DNA from: CAZCBJ01 sp964496705 | GTDB taxonomy: Bacteria; Chloroflexota; Anaerolineae; Anaerolineales; Anaerolineaceae | DNA: 12,994 bases | Direction: 5' to 3' | Assembly: GCA_964496705.1 (NCBI GenBank) | Contig: CAZCBJ010000102.1 | Span: 1 to 12,994, forward strand | Part shown: positions 6,528 to 12,994 of the stretch, one piece after another | Position numbering within the stretch: position 1 is the first letter of the stretch | Layout of the letters: each line of letters begins with the position of its first letter | The notes under the pieces: model-generated | Databases searched by the model: none | Told to the model about the DNA's origin: nothing | Seen by the model: the letters and a program-made list of their open reading frames with translations, nothing else | Made by a program: the position numbers and the translations under genes

Positions 6528-6552
6528 CCTGTGCCGGAGTTAACGGCACAGG
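6528..6552 (-). promoter_or_regulatory. perfect 9-bp inverted repeat in the leader of the three-gene unit
   Basis: CCTGTGCCG (6528-6536) and CGGCACAGG (6544-6552) enclose a 7-base spacer that itself contains GTTAA. It lies 15 bases upstream of the ribosome site GGAGGT (6507-6512) of the 305-residue gene. No T-run follows it in either direction, so a simple terminator is unlikely; on the minus strand GTAAAAAATTG follows. It could be an operator or a structured leader. In the rest of 6500-6647 I see no convincing promoter. Confidence 0.5.
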
Positions 6553-6647
6553 ATGGAGCGACCCCACCGGGCACCACAAGAACATCCAAAAACACCAATC
6601 GGAAGACCGTTATTTGTAACACAATACCTGCACATTGGATATGACGT

Positions 6648-7445
6648 TCAATTGATTGGATATATGCGGCTCATTTTCTCCAGCGTTGCTTCCAGCGCTG
6701 CGGCAAAAATACGACGCAGGCCGTCCAGCGCATCCACGTTCGGCCAGCCGCCCTGCATATACAGGCGCTCATTGGTCTCCTGCAGGATCAACGGCGCCCG
6801 GTGACCGCGTGGACCGCTGCCATCCCAACCGTGCTGCGCCATGACATGCCCATACACATTCAGGTAGCGGCTGTTGCGTGTCACCTGAATTTCACGCGGC
6901 AAGCGCCGGGTCAGTTCCTCCGCGTAGGTATCCAGATACCCCGCCGGGGCAGTGCGTATCCCACCGGGCGGATCAAATTCAGATTGCTGGGTATCATCCA
7001 GGATGATGTCTTCGCTCACCAGGCTGCCGTCCTCGTCCGGGTCACCGTCCATGGTTGAGTGCCCATCCAGGATGAACAGCTTGGTGGCGCACGCAATGCG
7101 GGTATGAAAGGCGCGGTGGTAGCGCAGCAGCTCGCGGCGCAGATTTGCATCCGGCTCGCAATCCGGCCGGTAAACCGGCAAGCCGCGCACGGTCAGCGGT
7201 ACGGCGTGATCCAGCACCTTTGGATTGCGGTTGGCGTTAATCACCACCGGAGTATATGGAAAGATTATCTGCGCGCATCCCAGCAGGTCGCTAAAATTGT
7301 ACAGCGCATCGGTGTAAAAGTCGTTGGACAACGGCACCAAATCCCGGAAATGAGCAGAGAGCCATTCTGGAGCCACCTCCGGCGGCAGCAGCAGCCCCGC
7401 GTGGGGATTGGCAACGCAGATCTGCCGGGTCAACGTGCTGGTCAT
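6648..7445 (-). CDS. N-formylglutamate amidohydrolase-family protein
   Basis: A 265-residue, probably cytoplasmic metal hydrolase of the N-formylglutamate amidohydrolase (FGase) family. Family motifs are visible in order: VANPHAG (11-17), VPLSNDFYTDALY (37-49), VVINANRNP (67-75), the basic and acidic stretch around YRPDCEPDANLRRELLRYHRAFH split over 92-114, LFILDGHSTMDG (123-134) with the expected D-x-H metal site, and LILQETNERLY (219-229). FGases release formate from N-formylglutamate in histidine breakdown, but many homologues act elsewhere, and no hut genes are near. The ATG at 7445 overlaps the stop of the upstream membrane-protein gene as ATGA, indicating coupled translation. The partner of unknown function suggests a role outside histidine catabolism. 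No terminator is clear after its TGA. Confidence 0.8.
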   Translation of the reverse strand: MTSTLTRQICVANPHAGLLLPPEVAPEWLSAHFRDLVPLSNDFYTDALYNFSDLLGCAQIIFPYTPVVINANRNPKVLDHAVPLTVRGLPVYRPDCEPDANLRRELLRYHRAFHTRIACATKLFILDGHSTMDGDPDEDGSLVSEDIILDDTQQSEFDPPGGIRTAPAGYLDTYAEELTRRLPREIQVTRNSRYLNVYGHVMAQHGWDGSGPRGHRAPLILQETNERLYMQGGWPNVDALDGLRRIFAAALEATLEKMSRIYPIN

Positions 7446-8248
7446 GCCGCGCTCACCTTGTGCACGGGCTGGGCGTTGTTATCCAACTGCTCGAACAGCG
7501 TCAACAAATCGCGCACCAGGTCACCGTAAGGATCCTCAATCACCAGGTCCATATCAAAGCGAAACACCTCTCCGCGCTCGATGGAAGGGATCTCCCAGAT
7601 GACATAACGTTGGTCGATGACGATGATGCACATATTGGGCAGCAGAACCGGGCTGGTTTTCAATACCACCCGCGAGCGCGAACATTGGGCTGCCTCCACC
7701 ATGGCGCGGAAATGCCCCAGCACGATCGGGTCATTGATCTGATCCGGCCCCAGCGCATCGGTTGCTCCGTTGGACAATTGCAGGATGCGCTTGTATCGGA
7801 TGCCAGACCGCCGGGCGGCCGCGTTGAGTGTGTCATACCAGGCGCGATAATCGGATGAGTCATCCTTGGATACCTCCGCCACCTCGCTGCCGGCGATGTA
7901 GTCGATGACCAGGATTTCCTGTGCTGTCTTCACCAGCGGAGTCGGATATTCGAATGTGTTTTTGTTGGGACGCCCCTCACCGTAGGTGTGAATGCGCGCC
8001 GTCACCCCGACCCGCTGCAAGATTTGCTTCTGTCCTTCGGCAACCTCATGAGTGCGCAGCGAGACGTATACCATCCCCGCCACCACCACAAAGACGCTAC
8101 CCGCCAGGAACGCCAAAATGATCTTGCCGGCATCCTCCAAGACCGGGCTGACCAGCCAATCCAACAACGAAGGGATCAGAATACCCAACACGGTGGAAGC
8201 CGCGGCAATCAGGATGGGAGAAAATTTAGCCAGCTTGAGTTTGCGCAT
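7442..8248 (-). CDS. hypothetical membrane-anchored protein with a cytoplasmic C-terminal domain
   Basis: A 268-residue protein I do not recognise. Two N-terminal membrane helices are at about 10-34 and 42-64, followed by a polar linker (HEVAEGQKQILQRV). The soluble region of about 190 residues has alternating strands and helices. Its strand-like segments are ILVIDYIAG (112-120), RYKRILQL (151-158), RVVLKTSPVLLP (193-204) and IIVIDQRYVIWEIP (208-221). This layout vaguely resembles a phospholipase-D-like fold, but no HKD motif is present, so catalysis of that type is not supported. It may sense a ligand or scaffold its partner. The ribosome site before the ATG at 8248 is weak. It is co-transcribed with, and overlaps, the FGase-family gene. 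An extended -10 promoter lies upstream. Confidence 0.7.
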   Translation of the reverse strand: MRKLKLAKFSPILIAAASTVLGILIPSLLDWLVSPVLEDAGKIILAFLAGSVFVVVAGMVYVSLRTHEVAEGQKQILQRVGVTARIHTYGEGRPNKNTFEYPTPLVKTAQEILVIDYIAGSEVAEVSKDDSSDYRAWYDTLNAAARRSGIRYKRILQLSNGATDALGPDQINDPIVLGHFRAMVEAAQCSRSRVVLKTSPVLLPNMCIIVIDQRYVIWEIPSIERGEVFRFDMDLVIEDPYGDLVRDLLTLFEQLDNNAQPVHKVSAA

Positions 8249-8281
8249 ATTGAATGTCCCGGTGGAAGAATGATCGCCACG

Positions 8282-8290
8282 AGTATATCA
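8282..8290 (-). promoter_or_regulatory. extended -10 promoter of the membrane protein / FGase-like pair
   Basis: On the minus strand TGATATACT is an extended -10 element (TGn before TATACT). No convincing -35 hexamer lies 16-18 bases upstream, which is acceptable for extended -10 promoters. Transcription would begin near 8275 and leave about 27 bases of leader before the ATG at 8248. The intergenic region 8249-8403 serves two divergent units. Confidence 0.5.
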
Positions 8291-8363
8291 CAGGAAACAG
8301 AAAGGCTTATGGGCGCGATCCATTACCGATTGCCTTGTTTCACGGCACTCCACCGGCAATACC

Positions 8364-8372
8364 TGCTACAAT
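8364..8372 (+). promoter_or_regulatory. extended -10 promoter of the fused permease gene
   Basis: TGCTACAAT is an extended -10 element. A TTGTTT at 8335-8340 is too far away (26 bases) to be the -35 box. Transcription would start near 8379, about 25 bases before the ATG at 8404. It lies back to back with the minus-strand extended -10 at 8282-8290. Confidence 0.5.
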
Positions 8373-8403
8373 GTAGGCATATATTGCGGACTTGGGTAAA
8401 CGC

Positions 8404-11373
8404 ATGAGTGATATATCCGCATCCACTTCCCCAGAGTTGATTGTTCCACCCCGGCGTCCAGCCAGCACCCTGAAGCGGGTGACTGGTTATGTTTTCATCC
8501 GCCTGCTGACCCTCGCCCTGGTGGTCGTGGTCAGCGTCCTGATTACCATCTATGTCGCCAATCTGGGCGGCTTCCTGGACACGGTGCTGCGCGCCAATAT
8601 CGATGAATCGATCGGATTCATGATCAAGAACGGTTGGCTGCGCGATGTGGAGGATCAAGCCGAGCGCGAGGTGATCATCGCCGAGGCGCGGGCAAACATG
8701 GAGAAGGCTGCCGGATTGGATTCGCCCTTTCTGGTGCGCACCGCTGGATGGCTGTGGAAAGGCCTGACCCTCGACTGGGGCAAAGCCCGCCCCTATATCA
8801 CCGCCCAAGGCACCCAGGTGAACGAGGTGCGCAACATCATCCGCGACTTCCTTCCCCGCACGCTGCTTGTGTTTGGCTCCGCTAATCTGGCGCTCTTCTT
8901 CACCACGGTTCTTTTAGCGCTTGGATTATCGCGCCGCTACGGCGCATGGCAGGATAAACTGGTCACCGCCCTTGCCCCGCTGGCATCCGCGCCCAGTTGG
9001 GTGTACGGACTTATTTTGGCCGGTTTCACCATCCATGTATTTCGAAACACCGCCCCAAGCTTTGACAATTGGCTGCCCGAATTTAAACTCGAATACCTGC
9101 CCTTCTACATAAAGGTCATGGCTCCGCCCGCCCTGGCCATCTTCCTTAGCAAATTTTTCCAGAGCCTTTACGCCTGGCGCACCATTTACCTGGTCAATTC
9201 GCGCGAAGATTTCGTCGAGATTGGCCGCGCCAAAGGCCTGCCCCCGCGCATCTTTGAGAACCGCTACATTTTGCGTCCGGTGCTGCCCAATGTGCTCACC
9301 AGTTTTGCCCTCCTGCTGGTCGGGCTGTGGCAGGAGGTCATCGTTCTCGAATCGATCTTCAATGTGGCGGGGATCGGCTTGCTATTCCGCATCGCAGTGG
9401 GCATGTTCGATGTGCGCATGATCGTCGCGTTGGTGGTGACCTTCGCCTACATGCTGGCCATCACCGTTTTTCTGCTCGATATCAGCTACGCTTTCGCCGA
9501 TCCGCGCATCAGCGTCGGCGGGTTGGGTCAATCCAGTCAGCCCGTCACGCTTTCCAGGCCGGCCCGCCGACCCGGACTCTTCCGCCGCTCCGCCCCTCCT
9601 CTGTACGAGAAAGCAGCCACCATGCCCGCAGCTCATCCATCCCACGCCCCGCCCGATATGGGCGAAACCCGCCCTTTGGTCCTCAGCGGGCTGCTGCTAT
9701 TTGATTCACAGGCCAGCGACCGGGGGCGTGAGGAAAACCGCGAGCTGCTCCAGGCGGCTGAAACCCTGGCCGAGGCCGGCGTGCTGCTCTTTGCCAGCGA
9801 CGCACTTTGGTTGACCCGGGCTGAGTTGCAGGCGGCCGTATTCGCCTGGCAAAATAAACGCCCCGTTCAACCCCTGAACCGCATCGTTCATGAGCGCCGC
9901 CGGACAAGCCGCCAACTGCGCCTGAGGACAACGCAGCAACTGCCGTCCTATTCCAACAATGCCGCAACCGTATCTCTGACGCGCGCCGTTCTCACCGCCC
10001 TGCAATGGATGGGAAGCCTTCCCAGACGCGCAAATGGATGGCTGCGAAAGACACAGCCCATCCGGCGTTATCCCGGCGCAGCTCTGGGCGTCAGCATCAT
10101 CCTCTTCCTGGTAGCCGTCTCCATTTTTACCATGCTGGCTTATCCCTATAACACGGTGGTCCGCGCCTGGCGTGGAGACAACTTCCGCTGGCTGCGCAAT
10201 CCCGCCTACGCCCAACCCGCATGGGTGAACCTATTCCGACGCGAGAAATTGCCCGGCACCATCTCACTGCGCAGCAGTGACCCCGCAGCCCAGCGCAGCG
10301 AGCGCGGGGTGTCGGCAACCACGCGCGAGATCAGCTTCAGTTTCCCCTTTGACTTCACCGCCAGTGATTACCCCAGTGACCTGATCCTGTTTTTTGCCTC
10401 CACTTTTAGCGAGAAAAAACCGCTGGTGGCGATCAAATGGGTGACTCCCGACGGCCGATCGGTGGACCTGGGCAGTTTTTCGATCTCCTCCAGTTATTCC
10501 TACTACGTATTCAATGATGAGCGCCTATTGCGCAAATTGAACAGCCTGTCCGTCTATCGCGGTCTGTTTGGCGAGGTTGGTGTCACTGATGCTCCTCCTT
10601 TGAAAGGCCGCTACGAACTGCAGGTGACGGCTTTTGTGTTCGACCAGGAGGCGGATGTCAGCGCAGATTTCGTCCTGTACGGCAAGGTGTTTGGTCTGGC
10701 CGGCACCGACGGGCGGCGGCGCGATTCACTGCTGGCCTTGCTGTGGGGCACCCCGGTGGCGTTGTCTTTTGGCTTGCTGGCTGCCGCCAGCACGACCCTG
10801 ATCACCATTTTTCTGGCTGGTGTTAGCGCCTGGTTTGGCGGTTGGTTGGATGACCTCATTCAACGGCTGACCGAAGTGAACATGATCCTGCCATTTTTCC
10901 CCGTCATTTTAATGGTGTACACGCTGTATTCCAAAAGCTTCTGGGTGCTGATGGGCATGACCGTCCTACTCAGTGTCTTTGGCAGCAGCATAAAAAATTA
11001 CCGTTCCCTTTTCCTGCAGATCAAAGAATTGCCCTACTTCGAGGCAGCCCGGGCTTACGGCGCAGGGAATTGGCGCATCATCTTCCGCTACCTGATCCCC
11101 CGCGTCGGCGCCATCATCATTCCCCAGATGGTCGTCCTGGTTCCCAGCTATGTTTTTCTCGAAGCCTCATTGGCCGTCCTGGGTCTGTATGACCCACTCA
11201 CCCCGCCCACCTGGGGCCAGCTCATCCTCGAAGGCCTAACCAAGGGCATTGGTCGCGGCGCCTATCACCTCGTCTACGCCCCGGCGGTGATGCTCATGCT
11301 CACCGGTTACGCCTTTTTGCTGCTCGGCAGCTCGCTGGAGCGGGTTTTTGAGCCGCGGCTGAAAGAACGCTGA
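8404..11373 (+). CDS. fused DppB-DppC-type ABC transporter permease
   Basis: A 989-residue single polypeptide holding both permease halves of an oligopeptide/dipeptide-type ABC importer. The N-half (about 1-370) is DppB-like. It has a first helix at about 29-50, an external region with KAAGLDSPFLVRTAGWLW, and a core with the ATPase-contact motif NSREDFVEIGRAKGLP (about 265-280). The C-half (about 557-989) is DppC-like, with a helix at about 560-580, GTDGRRRDSLLALLWGT (767-783) and the second contact motif PYFEAARAYGAGNWRII (about 877-893). A cytoplasmic linker of about 185 residues (about 370-555), rich in Arg and Ala with no recognised domain, joins them. An extracytoplasmic insertion of about 190 residues (about 582-775), mostly beta-like, interrupts the C-half before its core. 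These subunits are normally separate proteins. The ATG at 8404 follows the promoter by about 25 bases; a TTG at 8392 is in frame but less likely. The binding lipoprotein lies downstream; no ATPase is in the window. Confidence 0.9.
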   Translation: MSDISASTSPELIVPPRRPASTLKRVTGYVFIRLLTLALVVVVSVLITIYVANLGGFLDTVLRANIDESIGFMIKNGWLRDVEDQAEREVIIAEARANMEKAAGLDSPFLVRTAGWLWKGLTLDWGKARPYITAQGTQVNEVRNIIRDFLPRTLLVFGSANLALFFTTVLLALGLSRRYGAWQDKLVTALAPLASAPSWVYGLILAGFTIHVFRNTAPSFDNWLPEFKLEYLPFYIKVMAPPALAIFLSKFFQSLYAWRTIYLVNSREDFVEIGRAKGLPPRIFENRYILRPVLPNVLTSFALLLVGLWQEVIVLESIFNVAGIGLLFRIAVGMFDVRMIVALVVTFAYMLAITVFLLDISYAFADPRISVGGLGQSSQPVTLSRPARRPGLFRRSAPPLYEKAATMPAAHPSHAPPDMGETRPLVLSGLLLFDSQASDRGREENRELLQAAETLAEAGVLLFASDALWLTRAELQAAVFAWQNKRPVQPLNRIVHERRRTSRQLRLRTTQQLPSYSNNAATVSLTRAVLTALQWMGSLPRRANGWLRKTQPIRRYPGAALGVSIILFLVAVSIFTMLAYPYNTVVRAWRGDNFRWLRNPAYAQPAWVNLFRREKLPGTISLRSSDPAAQRSERGVSATTREISFSFPFDFTASDYPSDLILFFASTFSEKKPLVAIKWVTPDGRSVDLGSFSISSSYSYYVFNDERLLRKLNSLSVYRGLFGEVGVTDAPPLKGRYELQVTAFVFDQEADVSADFVLYGKVFGLAGTDGRRRDSLLALLWGTPVALSFGLLAAASTTLITIFLAGVSAWFGGWLDDLIQRLTEVNMILPFFPVILMVYTLYSKSFWVLMGMTVLLSVFGSSIKNYRSLFLQIKELPYFEAARAYGAGNWRIIFRYLIPRVGAIIIPQMVVLVPSYVFLEASLAVLGLYDPLTPPTWGQLILEGLTKGIGRGAYHLVYAPAVMLMLTGYAFLLLGSSLERVFEPRLKER

Positions 11374-11411
11374 TGTGCTTCATCTCGATATGACAAATAT
11401 CGTTGTTTTAA

Positions 11412-11439
11412 TTGACAAACGGCGATTTGTTGTTATAAT
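11412..11439 (+). promoter_or_regulatory. near-consensus promoter of the binding-lipoprotein gene
   Basis: TTGACA (11412-11417) and TATAAT (11434-11439) are both perfect consensus hexamers, separated by 16 bases. Transcription would start near 11446, leaving a leader of about 120 bases before the GTG at 11568. A dyad ACAAA-N6-TTTGT (11415-11430) overlaps the -35 box and spacer, and GACAAA recurs at 11392 and 11414 (22 bases apart). These are possible operator marks. A strong promoter fits the high expression expected of a binding protein relative to its permease. Confidence 0.8.
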
Positions 11440-11490
11440 CTCATTTTAACCTTGTATTAATTTACAGCAAAGGAGGTGATATCATCGGCG

Positions 11491-11544
11491 ATGCGCCAAA
11501 AGAAAATATGCATCCAACCAATTTCAAAATCACACTGTACCTAA
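11491..11544 (+). CDS. possible 17-residue leader peptide
   Basis: Between promoter and binding-protein gene lies AAAGGAGGTGAT (11469-11480), an almost full-length match to the canonical anti-Shine-Dalgarno 3' end of 16S rRNA. The next ATG, at 11491, opens a short frame, MRQKKICIQPISKSHCT, ending in TAA at 11542-11544, only 23 bases before the GTG of the lipoprotein gene. The ATG is 14 bases after GGAGG, longer than ideal, so the ribosome may instead use a rare ATC at 11481 or 11484, or simply stand by there. It may be a regulatory leader, or the site may be a remnant of an older gene start. Confidence 0.3.
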   Translation: MRQKKICIQPISKSHCT

Positions 11545-11567
11545 ATCATTCTCTATAGGAGGAGAAC

Positions 11568-12994
11568 GTGAAAAAACGCTTTTTGTTTGCCTTTGTCTCA
11601 TTGCTCGTCCTGATGAGCCTGCTGCTGGCCTCTTGCCAGGCTGCCAAGCCGACCGAAGCCCCCGCAGCTGCACCGATGGAATTGAAGTATGAGATGCAGA
11701 AATTCGCACCTGCCAAAATGGAAGCCCCCAACTGTGATTACGGCGGCAACCTTAAGGCTGTCGAAACCGTAGACGAATTCACTGTGAAATTCAGCCTCTG
11801 CGCTCCCGATCCGGCGTTTCTGCCCAAGATCGCGGTCCCGGCCTTCACCATCTATGACAAAGGCTATCTCGATTCCATCGGCGGCGACGCTGCCAAGATC
11901 AATGAGATGCCCGTCGGCTCCGGCCCCTATTTCCTGAAAGAATGGGTGCGCGGCGATAGTCTGACCTTCGAAGTCAACCCGTTGTACTTCGGCGAGAAAC
12001 CCGCCAACAATAAATTCATCCTCAAGTGGAACGCTGAAGCCGCCGCCCGCCTGCTCAACCTGCAGTCCGGCAACATCGACGGCATAGATAACGTTGGCAC
12101 CGATGACTACGCCACCGTCAAGTCTGATGCAAACCTCAAGCTCTACCCGCGCAAGTTCAACAACTTCCTCTACCTGGGCCTCAACAATACTCTCTCGCCC
12201 TTCGATAATCAGAAAGTGCGCCAGGCCTTCGCCATAGCCATCGACAAGGAATCCATCGTGCGCGATTTCTATCCGGATGGCGCCAGCGCGGCCACCCAGT
12301 TCCTGCCGCCCGGCGTGAAACCCGGTTTCACCACCGGCTACGCCGCCCCAAAGTATGACAAGGAAAAAGCCAAGGCCATGTTGGAAGAGGCCGGTTTTGA
12401 CTTCAGCAAGGAGTATGTCCTCTCCTATGCCGAGCGCACCCGCCCCTATTTCCCACAGCCGACCAAGATTGCCCAGGCTGTCCAGGCTCAGTTCGCCGAA
12501 ATCGGTGTGAATGTCAAGCTCAACCTGATGGAATGGGCTGAATTCCTGCCCCGCGTCCGCGCCGGACAGGAAGCCATGTACTTCCTCGGCTGGAGCGAAG
12601 ACTTCCCGGATGCGACCAACTGGTACGATGTCTTCCTGATGGGTTCCTCCAGAGGCTTTGGAGAACCCTTCCCTGCTGAAATGGAACTCATCCGCACCGG
12701 CGCCACCAGCGGTGATGCCAAAGTGCGCCAGGACGCCTATGACAAGCTGAACAAGCTGATCGACGAGGATGTGCCCTGCATCACCATCGCCAACGGCGCC
12801 ACCTCATTGGCCTTCACTGCCAAAGTCGGCAATGTGGTCATCGGACCTTACAATGAGAACTTCACCGAAATGACGACCGCATCCGGTCAGGTGGTTTTCT
12901 CGCAGGACGGCGAGCCGGTCTCGCTCGACTGCGCGGATGAAACCGACGGTTCTTCCTTCCGCGCCTGCGACCAGATCTTCAACAAGCTGTATGA
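11568..12994 (+). CDS. family-5 ABC solute-binding lipoprotein, partial, with permuted domain order
   Basis: An open frame from GTG at 11568 runs to the window end (475 codons, no stop). AGGAGGAG lies 5 bases upstream of the start. Residues 1-23 form a lipoprotein signal (VKKRFLF, a hydrophobic core, lipobox LASC with C23), followed by a Thr/Pro/Ala linker. Family-5 (oligopeptide/dipeptide type) sequence then begins mid-fold. NLKAVETVDEFTVKFSL (about 61-77) normally sits more than 100 residues into the mature protein. It continues through PVGSGPYFLKEW (115-126), KVRQAFAIAIDKESIV (216-231) and FLGWSEDFPDATNWYD (339-354) to an apparent domain end near 440. What follows, VVFSQDGEPVSLDCADETDG (about 442-461), then SSFRACDQIFNKLY, looks like the start of a family-5 domain. 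The protein is thus circularly permuted, or two binding domains are fused. It should bind peptide-like ligands for the fused permease. It lacks a stop only because the window ends. Confidence 0.88.
   Translation, partial: MKKRFLFAFVSLLVLMSLLLASCQAAKPTEAPAAAPMELKYEMQKFAPAKMEAPNCDYGGNLKAVETVDEFTVKFSLCAPDPAFLPKIAVPAFTIYDKGYLDSIGGDAAKINEMPVGSGPYFLKEWVRGDSLTFEVNPLYFGEKPANNKFILKWNAEAAARLLNLQSGNIDGIDNVGTDDYATVKSDANLKLYPRKFNNFLYLGLNNTLSPFDNQKVRQAFAIAIDKESIVRDFYPDGASAATQFLPPGVKPGFTTGYAAPKYDKEKAKAMLEEAGFDFSKEYVLSYAERTRPYFPQPTKIAQAVQAQFAEIGVNVKLNLMEWAEFLPRVRAGQEAMYFLGWSEDFPDATNWYDVFLMGSSRGFGEPFPAEMELIRTGATSGDAKVRQDAYDKLNKLIDEDVPCITIANGATSLAFTAKVGNVVIGPYNENFTEMTTASGQVVFSQDGEPVSLDCADETDGSSFRACDQIFNKLY

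Noticed and set aside
9382..10318. Antisense frames within the fused permease gene
   Set aside because: They overlap a clearly coding strand with conserved motifs and show no protein-family signature.
5582..11373. Read-through of TGA stops as selenocysteine in the genes ending in TGA
   Set aside because: None of the TGA stops continues into recognisable homologous sequence; the next genes begin at once or intergenic DNA follows. No SECIS-like element was identified by eye.
1..12994. CRISPR arrays, insertion sequences, prophage or attachment sites
   Set aside because: No spaced direct repeats, transposase or integrase frames or terminal inverted repeats were seen. The tRNA has no integrase next to it, although the gap prevents a full check there.

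Overview
The window (12,994 bases, GC-rich, one 10-base N gap) looks like chromosomal DNA of an anaerobic Chloroflexota bacterium, probably of the Anaerolineae. This is an inference from the style of the oligopeptide-type ABC transporter genes and the codon and GC usage, plus a selenocysteine tRNA; no 16S rRNA or other taxonomic marker is present. The N run shows this is a draft or metagenome scaffold.

Layout. (1) 83-1183 (+): a PLP-dependent D-serine dehydratase / D-threonine aldolase-like enzyme. It converges on (2) a site-2-type membrane metalloprotease of family M50 (1180-2391, -). The two genes terminate in the same CTAG palindrome. (3) Just upstream of the protease, on the same strand, is a complete selenocysteine tRNA (2412-2507, -) with its own promoter, followed by a scaffold gap flanked by an 11-base direct repeat. 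(4) Next come a small two-helix membrane protein (2634-2909, -), a region of stable hairpins, and a divergent D-Ala-D-Ala-ligase-like ATP-grasp enzyme (3128-4159, -) with a good promoter. (5) A tightly packed three-gene set (6499 down to 4264, -) encodes a protein resembling those annotated quinate 5-dehydrogenase, a MobA-like nucleotidyltransferase and a PAP2 phosphatase. (6) A two-gene unit (8248 down to 6648, -) encodes a membrane-anchored protein of unknown function and an N-formylglutamate-amidohydrolase-family enzyme. (7) Divergently, an ABC importer region begins: one 989-residue polypeptide fusing a DppB-like and a DppC-like permease (8404-11373, +), then, behind its own near-consensus promoter and a long leader, a family-5 solute-binding lipoprotein (11568 to the window end, +).

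How genes work together. The permease fusion and the binding lipoprotein presumably form one peptide/oligopeptide-type importer; the ATPase subunits are not in the window. The most unusual observation is in the binding protein. After its lipoprotein signal it starts in the middle of the family-5 fold, runs to the normal C-terminal end, and then continues into what looks like the normal N-terminal start of the same fold. It is therefore either circularly permuted or a fusion of an N-truncated binding domain to a second one; the window ends before this can be settled. The selenocysteine tRNA implies that the organism decodes UGA as selenocysteine, but no selenoprotein gene was recognised here.
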